Position numbers and translations under genes: made by a program
Notes under the pieces: model-generated
What the model was told of the DNA's origin: nothing
What the model saw: the letters and a program-made list of their open reading frames with translations, nothing else
Database searches by the model: none
Assembly (NCBI RefSeq): GCF_001644575.1
Contig: NZ_CP015596.1
Coordinates: 3,782,001-3,846,000, forward strand
From: Mycobacterium adipatum
GTDB taxonomy: Bacteria; Actinomycetota; Actinomycetes; Mycobacteriales; Mycobacteriaceae
Length of the DNA stretch: 64,000 bases
Direction: 5' to 3'
Part shown: positions 20,781 through 29,263 of the stretch, one piece after another
How the letters are laid out: every line of letters begins with the position of its first letter
Position numbering within the stretch: position 1 is the first letter of the stretch

Positions 20781-22124
20781 CTACTCCATCACCGCGGTCA
20801 GATCGAAATCATAGAAGGCCTCTTTGACCGACTGCATAAGGGCCTCTTTGGTATTCGGCGCCCCCGGCTCCCAGGAGGCCACCGAGATGCACACCGCACC
20901 CCCGACGGTGCCCGCCGCCACCAGCATCCGGCCGCCCATCCGCTCCAGGTCACCCGCGGTGAGACCGGGCTCGGGTGAGCCCGCGACGAAGAAGTCCGCC
21001 GGCGTCCCGTCCGGGCGGTTGACCTCTTCGGGCAGCGCGCCGCTGTTGGACGAGCCGATGGGTTTACCGACTTTGAGAACCAGCTTCTCCAGACGGCGCA
21101 ACAGGAACTTCGGCGAGTAGGGCACCAGTGGCAGCGGGGCCAGCACCCGCTCGCGGTTCTCGGCGAGTTCGCCCAGCGCCGCCTTGATACCGGCCCTGAT
21201 CTCGCTGAGATCGCCGGGCGCGCGCTGCCCGTCCGCCATGACCGTGATGGTGTTGAGCGCGTTACCGCGGGTGTCCCCGGCGACGCGTTCGCTGACCGGC
21301 AGCGACAGCATGGCCTTGCCGTGCGCGTCGACCCGGCCGGTGATGGCGCCGATCCGGGCGGCGATGCCGGCCAGCAGCACATTGCTGGACCCACCGAGCG
21401 CCTTGGCGCGGGCCTCCCACTCACTCTGGTCGACGCGCACCGCGATGGTGGGCAGGTGCACCGCCCGCTGGGGGTAGCGCACCGCCGCGACGGGCGCGGC
21501 GGCCTTGGCCGACTCGGACAGTTCCGCGGACTGCTCGCGCGCGATCCGTGCCGCACCGAGCACCGCGGCCGGCACGTCGCGGACCGCGCGCACGGTGGTG
21601 GCCAGATCCGCGCGAAGCGCCTGCGCGCGGGTGCGTGCCCGCCCGGGCGGATAGCCGAGATCGCGTCCGGTTCCGTTCACGGCATGGGTGATGGATTCGA
21701 TCAACGCACCAGCATCGGCGACGGTGTGGGACACCACCAGGGTGACGACCGCGCCGCCCTCGACGAGCGGCTGAACGCCGATATGCCACGGCGGGCCGTG
21801 TTCCGGATCCACCGGCACCTCGGCCCGCTCGTTGACGAAATCCCACACCTCGTCGCGTCGCCGTTCGGCGGCGGAGATCTCGATGCCGCCCGGCTCGCCC
21901 GAGGACACCCAGTGATGGCGGCCGAACGGGATCACCGAGCGTTCGACGAGTCTGCCCAGCAGACCATCGGCCAGGTTCCGGTGGAAGCGCCGCAGCCCGT
22001 CCATATCGACGCCGCGCTCGTAGATCCACACGTACTGGATCACGGGTCCGCGCCGCAGCGCCCGTAGACCGAGGTAGGACCCCTGGTCCATGTACGCAAG
22101 GGTGTTGTCAGCCGGGTACGTCAT
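20781..22124 (-). CDS. WS/DGAT-like acyltransferase-fold protein with degenerate motif
   Basis: This 447-residue protein is of the wax ester synthase/diacylglycerol acyltransferase superfamily. The canonical HHxxxDG reads SHTVADA here: H133 and D137 remain, but the first His is Ser and the Gly is Ala. The C-terminal DUF1298-like half has LPVSERVAGDTRGNALN and GKPIGSSNSGALPEE. ATG at 22124 follows AGAGAGG with a 9-nt spacer; an upstream extension to 22238 is rejected. From this start it aligns residue for residue with the paralogue at 24062-25405 across the first 140 positions. Acyl-CoA-dependent esterification is possible but activity is uncertain. Confidence 0.8.
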   Translation of the reverse strand: MTYPADNTLAYMDQGSYLGLRALRRGPVIQYVWIYERGVDMDGLRRFHRNLADGLLGRLVERSVIPFGRHHWVSSGEPGGIEISAAERRRDEVWDFVNERAEVPVDPEHGPPWHIGVQPLVEGGAVVTLVVSHTVADAGALIESITHAVNGTGRDLGYPPGRARTRAQALRADLATTVRAVRDVPAAVLGAARIAREQSAELSESAKAAAPVAAVRYPQRAVHLPTIAVRVDQSEWEARAKALGGSSNVLLAGIAARIGAITGRVDAHGKAMLSLPVSERVAGDTRGNALNTITVMADGQRAPGDLSEIRAGIKAALGELAENRERVLAPLPLVPYSPKFLLRRLEKLVLKVGKPIGSSNSGALPEEVNRPDGTPADFFVAGSPEPGLTAGDLERMGGRMLVAAGTVGGAVCISVASWEPGAPNTKEALMQSVKEAFYDFDLTAVME

Positions 22125-22234
22125 ATGCCGGGGCCTCTCTTGACGCGGACTAGCGGATGCGCGGGCCCCCCCGTACACCTGATCGACGTAGCGAACAAAT
22201 TTTAACGGACAAGTCAATATTTGGGGTGTCAACC
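22125..22234 (-). promoter_or_regulatory. AT-rich promoter region of the WS/DGAT-like gene
   Basis: This 110-bp spacer separates the HxlR gene from the downstream acyltransferase gene, both on the minus strand. It contains a strong -10-like TAAAAT (plus-strand 22199-22204) in a locally AT-rich tract. A TTGACA lies at 22227-22232, but the spacing between the two (22 bp) is too long for a standard pair. The -10 would give a 5' leader of about 65-70 nt. Confidence 0.35.
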
Positions 22235-22777
22235 TCACGAACGGGATGACGATAACCCGGAATCATCCTCGGTGTGTGACTTCGGCTGGCCCCGCCCGGA
22301 CTCGGCGCCGCCGCGGACCAGCCGCATGCCCAACTCGTCAAAATTCACGGAATGCCCTTTTTCGCAAACGATCTCGACGTGGGCATCGGCATCGCAGCGC
22401 AGGTGCGTGAGCCGCAGCCGCGCACTGCCGGGCAGATGCGTGCGACCCCATTCGAACATTGCCCACACCACCGGCATGAAGTCCACACCCGCCGGAGTGA
22501 GCACGTATTCCTGGCGCTCGCGCTGTCCCGATTCGCGGTAGGGACGCTTTTCCAGCAAACCGGCACCGACCAGTTCGGATAACCGCGCGGAGGTGGCGGC
22601 CTTGGTGATCCCGGCCCGCCGGGAGAAATCGTCGAACCGGGTGGTGCCGTAGTAGGCCTCCCGCATGAGCAGCATGGCCGACTTCTGGCCCACCGCGGTC
22701 ATCGTCTTCTCGATCGGACACTCCCCGACCGCCGACCACGCATCACGGTCGACCAGCCGGCCCTGCAGCACTGTCAT
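22235..22777 (-). CDS. HxlR family transcriptional regulator
   Basis: This 180-residue winged-helix regulator begins TVLQGRLVDRDAWSAVGECPIEKTM, giving the single conserved HxlR cysteine in GECPIEK. The DNA-binding core reads RFDDFSRRAGITKAATSARLSELVGAGLLEKR, followed by the REYVLTPAG-like wing RQEYVLTPAG. A C-terminal extension of about 60 residues (CDADAHVEIVCEKGHSV) is common in mycobacterial members. ATG at 22777 has AGGGAG 8 nt upstream; GTG at 22786 is less likely. It is divergent from the thiolase gene, which it probably controls together with itself. Confidence 0.9.
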   Translation of the reverse strand: MTVLQGRLVDRDAWSAVGECPIEKTMTAVGQKSAMLLMREAYYGTTRFDDFSRRAGITKAATSARLSELVGAGLLEKRPYRESGQRERQEYVLTPAGVDFMPVVWAMFEWGRTHLPGSARLRLTHLRCDADAHVEIVCEKGHSVNFDELGMRLVRGGAESGRGQPKSHTEDDSGLSSSRS

Positions 22778-22788
22778 GTAGATCACTC

Positions 22789-22820
22789 CCTAGCTGGGTT
22801 GTTGTGACTAAACCTAGCTG
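22789..22820. repeat. Direct repeat CCTAGCTG in the HxlR-thiolase promoter region
   Basis: CCTAGCTG occurs at 22789-22796 and again at 22813-22820, 24 bp start to start, in the 96-bp space between the divergent start codons. The first copy overlaps the HxlR ribosome-binding site. It is either a second regulator site or part of a compound HxlR operator. Confidence 0.4.
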
Positions 22821-22826
22821 TTACAC

Positions 22827-22850
22827 CTGAGTATAGAAAGAAGTACTCAG
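22827..22850. promoter_or_regulatory. Inverted repeat CTGAGTA-N10-TACTCAG, candidate HxlR operator
   Basis: This is a perfect 7-bp inverted repeat with a 10-bp spacer between the divergent HxlR and thiolase genes, ending 23 bp before the thiolase ATG. HxlR proteins bind as dimers to short palindromes near their own promoters, so this is the best operator candidate. Binding is inferred. Confidence 0.5.
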
Positions 22851-22873
22851 CGACGAGTGGCAAGGAGCACAAC

Positions 22874-24058
22874 ATGTCGGGATTCTCGGATCGGGACGCG
22901 GTCATCGTCGGCGCGGTGCGGACACCGGTGGGAAAAGGTAAGGCCAACGGCGCGCTGCATGGCGTGCTGCCGGCCGACCTGTTGGCCCACAGCCTGCGCG
23001 AGCTGACCGCACGAACCGGGGTCGACCCCGCGCAGGTCGACGATGTCATCGCCGGCGCGGTGACCCAGGTCGGCGACCAGGCGGTCAACATCGCCCGCAA
23101 CGCCCTGCTGGGGGCGGGGTTCCCGGAGACGGTGCCCGCAACCACCGTGGACCGGCAGTGCGGCAGCAGCCAGCAGGCCGTCAGCTTCGCCGCCCACGGT
23201 GTGCTGGCCGGCGCCTATGACATCGTGATCGCCGCCGGCGTGGAGTCGATGTCTCGGGTGCCGATGGGCTCCTCGGTGCTGCCCGGCAGCGACCCGTTCG
23301 GCACGGACATGGCCGCCCGCTACCCGGATGGCCTTGTCCCACAGGGCATCAGCGCGGAACTGATCGCCGCCAAATGGCATCTGTCGCGCAGCCAACTCGA
23401 CGAGTTCTCGGCCGGCAGCCACGAGAAGGCCGCGGCCGCCGCCAAGGCCGGGCGCTTCGACGCCGAACTTGCGCCGATCGCCGGCCTGACCAGCGATGAG
23501 ATCGTTCGCCCCGGCACCACCGTGGAAACGCTGGCCGGCCTGCGCCCGGCGTTCTACACCGAGGCGTATGCGGCCCGTTTCCCGCAGATCAACTGGGATA
23601 TCACGGCGGGCAACTCGTCACCGCTGTCCGACGGCAGCGCCGCGGTGATGATCACCAGCGGCGCGACCGCGCGGCGGCTCGGCCTGAAACCGCTGGCCCG
23701 CATTCACACCACCGTCGCCGTCGGGTCCGACCCGCTCTACATGTTGACCGGTGTCATCCCGGCCACCGAGAAGGTGCTGCAGCGCGCGGGACTGACGCTG
23801 TCCGATATCGACCTGTTCGAGGTGAACGAGGCGTTCGCGCCGGTCGTGCTGAGCTGGTCCGCCGACACGGGAGCCGACCTGGCGAAGGTGAACGTCAACG
23901 GCGGTGCCATCGCCATCGGTCACCCGCTCGGGGCCAGCGGTGCGCGGATCATGACCACCCTGGTACATGCCTTGGAGCAACGCGGCGCCCGCTACGGACT
24001 GCAGACGATGTGCGAGGCCGGTGGCATGGCCAACGCCACCATCATCGAACGGTTGTAG
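22874..24058 (+). CDS. Acetyl-CoA acetyltransferase family thiolase (FadA5-like)
   Basis: This thiolase performs CoA-dependent cleavage (or condensation) of 3-ketoacyl-CoA. All catalytic residues are present: nucleophile C96 in DRQCGSSQQA, H350 in GHPLGASG and C380 in MCEAGG, with NEAFAP near 318. The 394 residues and spacing match degradative thiolases, and the triad is offset by three from that of FadA5 (C93/H347/C377, from memory). AAGGAG lies 6 nt before the ATG. It is divergent from HxlR and converges on the WS/DGAT paralogue with a 3-bp gap. A steroid or fatty-acid beta-oxidation role is likely; the exact substrate is unknown. Confidence 0.9.
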   Translation: MSGFSDRDAVIVGAVRTPVGKGKANGALHGVLPADLLAHSLRELTARTGVDPAQVDDVIAGAVTQVGDQAVNIARNALLGAGFPETVPATTVDRQCGSSQQAVSFAAHGVLAGAYDIVIAAGVESMSRVPMGSSVLPGSDPFGTDMAARYPDGLVPQGISAELIAAKWHLSRSQLDEFSAGSHEKAAAAAKAGRFDAELAPIAGLTSDEIVRPGTTVETLAGLRPAFYTEAYAARFPQINWDITAGNSSPLSDGSAAVMITSGATARRLGLKPLARIHTTVAVGSDPLYMLTGVIPATEKVLQRAGLTLSDIDLFEVNEAFAPVVLSWSADTGADLAKVNVNGGAIAIGHPLGASGARIMTTLVHALEQRGARYGLQTMCEAGGMANATIIERL

Positions 24059-24061
24059 CCC

Positions 24062-25405
24062 TCACCACTGGATCGTCGGCGCCAGCCCGAAGTCGGCGAA
24101 GGCCTTGGTGACCGCATCCGCCAGGGCCGGCGCCGAGTTCGGGCCACCGACCTTCCAGGACGCGATACTGATCGCCACGGTGCCGTTCGAGATCGTGACG
24201 CCGAGCGCCAGGTGTCCACCGCGGCGAGCGAAAGCGGCTTCGGTGACCCCGTTCTCGATCATCCGCCCGATGAAGAAGTCCGCCTCGGTGCCGTCGATAC
24301 GGCTCAGGGCGGCAGGCATGTCACCGGCATTGGAGCAGCCGATCGGCTGACCCTCCTGCAGCACCGCCTTCTCCACCGTCGCCATCAGGAACTTGGGCAC
24401 GAACGGGATCAGCGGGAGCGGCGCCATGATCGCGTCCCGGTTCGCCGCCATCTCGACGAGGGCGTCCTTGACGGCCTTGCGCAGCGGCCCGAGGGAGGTG
24501 AGCACGGTGTCCGGGTCGACGGTCACGGTGATGACGTTGAGCGCGTTGCCGCGGGTGTCGCCCTCGGTGCGTTCGCTCACCGGGAACGTCAGCATCACCT
24601 GCCCGTCGCCGTCCACCCGGCCGAGGGCGTGGCCGAGCCGTGCGGCCAGCGCGGCGACGAAGGCGTTGCGGGTGCCGCTCAGTTCGGCGACCTTCTCGTC
24701 GAAGGTCGCGATATCGATACTGGCCGCCACCATCGGCACCGTGACGGGCACGTCCGGGCCGGACACCTTCTTCTTTCTGGTTCCGCGTTTCGGTTTGGGA
24801 TGCGCCGCGGCCTGCTGGCGTTGCAGCCGCACGGTGCCGATCAACGCGGACGGAATGCCGGGCAGCAAGCGGGCGGTGGTGCCGAGATCCTCGCGCAACG
24901 CCCGACCGACACTGCGCGACCCGGGGTCCGGGTAACCGAGGTCCCAGCTGTGCCCCTGCACGGCGGACACGATCGACAGCGTCGAGGCGGCACCATCGGC
25001 GATGGTGTGCGAGAACACCAGCGACACCGCCGCACCGCCACCGACCAACGGCTGCACGGCTAGGTGCCAGGCCGGGCCGGTTTCCGGATCGACCGGGATC
25101 TTGGCCCGCTCGTTGGCCCAGTCCCAGACCTGCGAACGGGGGCGTTCGGAGGCGCTCACGGCGATGGCGCCCGAGCGTGCGCCGGCCACCCAGCGGTGCC
25201 TGCCGAACGGCAGCGGCGACCGTTCTATCCGGCGGCCCAACAAGGTGTTCTCCAGGTTGCGCTGGAAACGGCGCAGGCCGTCCATGTCGACTCCGCGGTT
25301 ATAGATCCACACCGACTGTCCGACCGGACCGCGGCGCAGCGCCCGCAGCGCGATATAGGACGCGTGGTCCATATAGTCGACCGTATTCGGCGCCAGTGTC
25401 GCCAC
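24062..25405 (-). CDS. WS/DGAT-like acyltransferase-fold protein, paralogue
   Basis: This 447-residue protein has the same length as the one at 20781-22124 and is collinear with it (shared SxxALRALRRGPV-Q--WIY-RGVDMDGLRRF pattern in parts). The active-site motif reads SHTIADG: H133, D137 and G138 are kept, the first His is lost. The C-terminal half has FPVSERTEGDTRGNALN and GQPIGCSNAGDMP. A basic insert KPKRGTRKKK lies near residue 205. GTG at 25405 follows GGGGGAG. A perfect inverted repeat lies just upstream. Acyltransferase activity is possible but the motif is incomplete. Confidence 0.8.
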   Translation of the reverse strand: MATLAPNTVDYMDHASYIALRALRRGPVGQSVWIYNRGVDMDGLRRFQRNLENTLLGRRIERSPLPFGRHRWVAGARSGAIAVSASERPRSQVWDWANERAKIPVDPETGPAWHLAVQPLVGGGAAVSLVFSHTIADGAASTLSIVSAVQGHSWDLGYPDPGSRSVGRALREDLGTTARLLPGIPSALIGTVRLQRQQAAAHPKPKRGTRKKKVSGPDVPVTVPMVAASIDIATFDEKVAELSGTRNAFVAALAARLGHALGRVDGDGQVMLTFPVSERTEGDTRGNALNVITVTVDPDTVLTSLGPLRKAVKDALVEMAANRDAIMAPLPLIPFVPKFLMATVEKAVLQEGQPIGCSNAGDMPAALSRIDGTEADFFIGRMIENGVTEAAFARRGGHLALGVTISNGTVAISIASWKVGGPNSAPALADAVTKAFADFGLAPTIQW

Positions 25406-25420
25406 GACAACTCCCCCATT

Positions 25421-25436
25421 CCCCGATCTATCGGGG
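25421..25436. promoter_or_regulatory. Inverted repeat CCCCGAT-CT-ATCGGGG upstream of the WS/DGAT paralogue
   Basis: This is a perfect 7-bp inverted repeat with a 2-bp centre, 16 bp upstream of the GTG at 25405, overlapping a TAGAT-containing -10-like tract on the minus strand. It is probably an operator; no following T-run supports a terminator. Confidence 0.4.
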
Positions 25437-25504
25437 GTGAGAGTACGGCCAGCAACGGGTGGCCGTGCGGATTTGGCGAACCCGTGACGCAGCTCGCACG
25501 CGCC

Positions 25505-25966
25505 TTACGTGCGGACGAGCTCGAACAGCGGGATGGCGCGCGCGGTCTTGGACTGGTACTCGGCGAACACCGGCGCCAGCGCGACGATCTTCGGGTAGGT
25601 CGCGTCGCGCTCGCCGTCGGGCAGTTCCCTGGCGGTGACGTCGTAGGCCTCGGTGCCGATCTCGATGTGCGCCCGCGGGTTGGCCCGCAGATTGTGCACC
25701 CAGGCCGGATGCTTCGGTGCGCCGGCGTAGGAGCCGACGATCAGGACCTTGCCGTCGATCTCCAGATACGCCAGCGGCGAGAGCCGCGGCTGCCCGGACT
25801 TGGCGCCGACGGTGTGCAGGAGCAGCAGGGTCCCGCCCTCGAACGGTCCGCCGACCTTACCGGCGTTGGCGCGGAATTCCTCGACGATCTGGCGGTTGAA
25901 CTCGTCGAGCGCCGCGGTGTCCGCGACCAGTCGGCTCTTGTCGAGATCATCATTGGTTTCGGTCAT
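25505..25966 (-). CDS. Deazaflavin (F420)-dependent nitroreductase, Ddn family
   Basis: This 153-residue split-barrel protein belongs to the F420H2-dependent Ddn/FDOR-A family. Typical features are an amphipathic N-terminal region, EFRANAGKVGGPFEGGTLLLLHTVGAKSG (shown in part: GGPFEGGTLLLL), the GAKSGQPRLSPL phosphate-binding segment, GSYAGAPKHPAWVHNL and the NPRAHIEIG strand. Members reduce quinones, enals or nitro drugs with F420H2. ATG at 25966 is used; the frame extends upstream to 26125 through the neighbouring gene, which is rejected. It follows the DUF4436 gene on the same strand with a 28-bp gap. Confidence 0.88.
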   Translation of the reverse strand: MTETNDDLDKSRLVADTAALDEFNRQIVEEFRANAGKVGGPFEGGTLLLLHTVGAKSGQPRLSPLAYLEIDGKVLIVGSYAGAPKHPAWVHNLRANPRAHIEIGTEAYDVTARELPDGERDATYPKIVALAPVFAEYQSKTARAIPLFELVRT

Positions 25967-25994
25967 GGTGGAGTCAGCCTTTCCGTCCCGGCAT

Positions 25995-26837
25995 CTATTC
26001 CGGCCGAGTCTGCCGCCACCACGCGGCGATGTAGAGCACCATCGCCGCGGCAAGTGAGACCAGCACCCAGACCACGACCGCGAGGTCGATCCAGGCGCCC
26101 GCGGGCGGGGCGCCGGGCAGCACATTGCGCAGCGGCACCACGGCGAACAGCATCGCCGCGAACCAGGTGATGAACGGTGGTTGAAGTTTGCGCCGGTCGG
26201 TCACCGTCTCCACCGCGACGAACAACGCCGCGGCCGGCAGGGCGAGCAACACCAGCAGGATGCCGGCGATCAGCACCAGAGCCTCACGGGTGCGGTGCAT
26301 CTCCAGTTGCACGCCGGGCACACCGTCGGGCAGCGTCTCGGCCCGGCTGTCGACGGTCCACCCGTTGATGGAGCCACCGACGACGATGGGTGCCGGCACG
26401 CGACGCAGCGGCGTACCGGCGAACAACTCGATCCCGATCCGGTCGGTGGCATAACGGTCGAAGGGCCAGTCGTCGGGGTCGCCGATGGCTGCGAACGACG
26501 TCGACTCCTCGCTGCCGACCAGGTCGTCGTGCACGAAGATCAGTTCACCGGACTGCGTCCAGGAGCTCAGCCGGACCGTGAACTGCGTTGGCGGCGAGCG
26601 TAACTCGACACCGGGGTGCACCAGGACATCGACGTCCAGGCGGTTCTGCGCGGCTTCCATCTGCCGCAGCCGCACGATGACGGCGGTGTCGCCGGTCACC
26701 GCCTCCTCGGGGAAGGCGAACTGGCGCGGTGTCTGCTCCAGCACGCCGTAGCCGATCAACGAGGCGACGTACACCGCGATCACGACGACCACCGTGGTCA
26801 GCACGGTGGCGCGACGGGACGCGCGGGCAAGCGGCAC
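25995..26837 (-). CDS. DUF4436 family membrane protein
   Basis: This 280-residue membrane protein has one N-terminal transmembrane helix (about residues 11-33), an extracytoplasmic beta-rich domain of about 150 residues, and three C-terminal helices (about 187-212, 220-240, 247-270). This layout fits DUF4436, a family common in mycobacteria with no known function. GTG at 26837 is 6 nt after TAGGAT, so translation is probably leaderless. No catalytic motif is visible. Confidence 0.75.
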   Translation of the reverse strand: MPLARASRRATVLTTVVVVIAVYVASLIGYGVLEQTPRQFAFPEEAVTGDTAVIVRLRQMEAAQNRLDVDVLVHPGVELRSPPTQFTVRLSSWTQSGELIFVHDDLVGSEESTSFAAIGDPDDWPFDRYATDRIGIELFAGTPLRRVPAPIVVGGSINGWTVDSRAETLPDGVPGVQLEMHRTREALVLIAGILLVLLALPAAALFVAVETVTDRRKLQPPFITWFAAMLFAVVPLRNVLPGAPPAGAWIDLAVVVWVLVSLAAAMVLYIAAWWRQTRPE

Positions 26838-26843
26838 GCGCGG

Positions 26844-26849
26844 ATCCTA
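26844..26849 (-). promoter_or_regulatory. Leaderless -10 element for the DUF4436 gene
   Basis: TAGGAT on the minus strand, 6 nt, then GTG at 26837; there is no Shine-Dalgarno. Confidence 0.5.
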
Positions 26850-26888
26850 ACGTCACCCGCACGCCGCCGGTGGCCGATTGGTCCGGGG

Positions 26889-28655
26889 CTACTTGGGCTC
26901 CGGCTTGGCGTCGATACCGGCTTCCTTGCGCTGCAAGGCGGTGATCGGTGCCGGCGCATCGGTCAACGGGTCGACACCACCGCCGGACTTGGGGAATGCG
27001 ATGACCTCGCGGATTGAGTCGACCCCGGCCAGCAGCGCGACGATCCGGTCCCAGCCGAACGCGATACCGCCGTGCGGCGGCGCGCCGAAGGTGAAGGCGT
27101 CCAACAGGAATCCGAACTTCTCCCGGGCCTCGTCGTGATCGATACCCATCATCGCGAACACCCGCTCCTGCACGTCGCGGCGGTGGATACGAATCGATCC
27201 GCCACCGATCTCGTTGCCGTTGCAGACGATGTCGTAGGCGTTGGCCAGCGCCGACCCCGGGTCGGTGTCGAACGTCGCCTCCGACTCGGGCATCGGCGCG
27301 GTGAACGCGTGGTGCACCGCGGTCCAGTTGCCCGAACCCACCGCGACATCGCCGGCCGCGGTCGCATCGTCGGCCGGTTCGAACAGCGGCCATTTCACGA
27401 TCCAGGTGAAGGCCCAGGCGTTCGGATCGATGAGGTCGAGGCGCTTGGCAATCTCGATGCGGGTCGCCCCGAGCAGCGCACGGGCTCCCTTGGGGGTACC
27501 GGCTGCGAAGAACACGCAGTCCCCCGGCGCGGCACCGACGTGGGCGGCCAGGCCCGCGCGCTCGGCGTCGGACAGGTTCTTGGCGACCGGCCCGCTCAGC
27601 TCGCCGTCCTCGCCGACGAGCACATAGGCCAGGCCCTTGTGCCCGCGCTGTTTGGCGAACTCCTGCCAGCCGTCCAGCGTCCGGCGGGGCTGCGACGCGC
27701 CGCCGGCCATGACCACGGCACCCACATAGGGCGCCTGGAACACCCGGAACGGCGTGTCCTTGAAGTACTCGGTGCACTCGACGAGTTCGACGGCGAACCG
27801 CAGGTCGGGCTTGTCGGTGCCGAATCGGCCCATCGCCTCGTCGTAGCACATCCGCGGGATCGGGGTGGCGAGGTCGTAGCCGATGGTGGACCACACGGCC
27901 CGCAGCACTTCTTCGGAGATCGCGATGACATCGTCGGCGTCGACGAAGCTCAGCTCCATGTCGAGCTGGGTGAACTCGGGCTGGCGGTCGGCGCGGAAAT
28001 CCTCGTCGCGGTAGCAGCGCGCGATCTGGTAGTAGCGCTCCATGCCCGCCACCATCAACAGCTGCTTGAACAGCTGCGGGCTCTGCGGCAATGCGTAGAA
28101 GCTGCCGGGTTGCAACCGGGCCGGCACCAGGAAGTCCCGCGCTCCCTCCGGTGTGGACCGGGTGAGCGTCGGGGTCTCGATCTCGACGAAGTCGTGCGCG
28201 GCAAGCACACCGCGCGCGGCGGCATTCACCTTGGACCGCAGGCGGATTGCATTGCCGGGGCCCTCGCGGCGCAGATCCAGGTAGCGGTACCGCAGGCGCG
28301 CCTCCTCACCGGCGCTCTCGTCGAGCTGGAACGGCAGCGGGGCGCTCTCGCCCAGCACCGTCAGCTCGGTGGCGTTGACCTCGATATCGCCGGTCGCGAT
28401 CTCGGCGTTGGCATTGCCCTGCGGACGCACCTCGACGACCCCGGTCACCGCGACGCAGAACTCGGCGCGCAACCGGTGCGCCTGCTCCAGCACCGCCGCG
28501 TCCCGGAAGACGACCTGGGATGTCCCGGACGCATCGCGCAGGTCGATGAAGATGACACCGCCGTGGTCGCGGCGGCGCGCCACCCAACCCGCCAGGGTCA
28601 CCGTCTGACCGGCGTCGGTGGACCGCAGCGATCCGGCGGCATGGGTGCGCAGCAC
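26889..28655 (-). CDS. aspS: Aspartyl-tRNA synthetase (probably non-discriminating)
   Basis: This 588-residue class II synthetase has an N-terminal OB-fold anticodon-binding domain ([23 protein letters not shown] in parts: [11 protein letters not shown]), the bacterial GAD insertion, and class II motif 2 ([19 protein letters not shown], in part [11 protein letters not shown]) and motif 3 ([13 protein letters not shown]). Mycobacterial AspRS is known to charge both tRNA-Asp and tRNA-Asn, with GatCAB correcting the latter; this is expected here but not shown. GTG at 28655 follows GAGGAG at 5 nt. A TAGACT -10 (plus-strand 28692-28697) suggests a leader of about 30 nt. Confidence 0.97.
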   Translation of the reverse strand: MLRTHAAGSLRSTDAGQTVTLAGWVARRRDHGGVIFIDLRDASGTSQVVFRDAAVLEQAHRLRAEFCVAVTGVVEVRPQGNANAEIATGDIEVNATELTVLGESAPLPFQLDESAGEEARLRYRYLDLRREGPGNAIRLRSKVNAAARGVLAAHDFVEIETPTLTRSTPEGARDFLVPARLQPGSFYALPQSPQLFKQLLMVAGMERYYQIARCYRDEDFRADRQPEFTQLDMELSFVDADDVIAISEEVLRAVWSTIGYDLATPIPRMCYDEAMGRFGTDKPDLRFAVELVECTEYFKDTPFRVFQAPYVGAVVMAGGASQPRRTLDGWQEFAKQRGHKGLAYVLVGEDGELSGPVAKNLSDAERAGLAAHVGAAPGDCVFFAAGTPKGARALLGATRIEIAKRLDLIDPNAWAFTWIVKWPLFEPADDATAAGDVAVGSGNWTAVHHAFTAPMPESEATFDTDPGSALANAYDIVCNGNEIGGGSIRIHRRDVQERVFAMMGIDHDEAREKFGFLLDAFTFGAPPHGGIAFGWDRIVALLAGVDSIREVIAFPKSGGGVDPLTDAPAPITALQRKEAGIDAKPEPK

Positions 28656-28750
28656 GAAAACTCCTCATGAAGATGGGTGAGACGACAGCACAGTCTAGTG
28701 GGGGGCCCGCGATCACCAACGACCGCAGTCCGCGGCCGATCGGTACCCAT

Positions 28751-28756
28751 TAGGGT
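28751..28756 (+). promoter_or_regulatory. Leaderless -10 element for the SRPBCC gene
   Basis: TAGGGT, 6 nt (CGACGG), then GTG at 28763. This decides the start in favour of GTG over the ATG three codons downstream. Confidence 0.55.
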
Positions 28757-28762
28757 CGACGG

Positions 28763-29263
28763 GTGAGGAAAATGTACCCGTGCGAGCGCGTCGATCTGGA
28801 TTTCATCTCCGATGCCCCGTTCCGCTTCGTCAGCACGGTCGACTTGGCCCTCCCCCCCGAGCAGCTGTTCGAGGTGCTCTCGGACGCCGGGTCATGGCCG
28901 CAGTGGGCCAGTGTGATCACCGATGTGCGCTGGACCAGCCCGCAGCCCTATGACGTCGGCACCACCCGCACCGTCACGATGCGTGGCAACATCATCGGCG
29001 ACGAGGAATTCCTGGCCTGGGAGCCCTACAGCCACATGGCCTTTCGGTTCAACGACGCGTCCACCGCCAGCATCGCGGCGTTCGCCGAGGATTACTGGAT
29101 CGTGCCGACAGATCGGGGTTGCCACCTGACCTGGGTGATGGCGATGAAACCGAACGGCACGGCCGCCCGGCTGGGCATGACGGCCGGAAAGCCCTTGATG
29201 GCCTGGATGTTTCAAAGGTTCCTGCACAACCTGCGCCGATACACCGACCAACGGTACGGTTAG
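28763..29263 (+). CDS. SRPBCC (START/Bet v1-like) family protein
   Basis: This 166-residue protein has the helix-grip layout: a first strand FRFVSTVDLALPPEQLFEVLSDAGSWPQW (in part LPPEQLFEVLSDAGSWPQW), central strands ending in MAFRFNDAS, and a long C-terminal helix LMAWMFQRFLHNLRRYTDQRYG. Such proteins bind lipids, polyketides or other hydrophobic ligands; no ligand can be named. The leaderless-type GTG is used. It is divergent from aspS and converges on the dehalogenase-like gene, with stop codons overlapping by 4 bp. Confidence 0.78.
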   Translation: MRKMYPCERVDLDFISDAPFRFVSTVDLALPPEQLFEVLSDAGSWPQWASVITDVRWTSPQPYDVGTTRTVTMRGNIIGDEEFLAWEPYSHMAFRFNDASTASIAAFAEDYWIVPTDRGCHLTWVMAMKPNGTAARLGMTAGKPLMAWMFQRFLHNLRRYTDQRYG

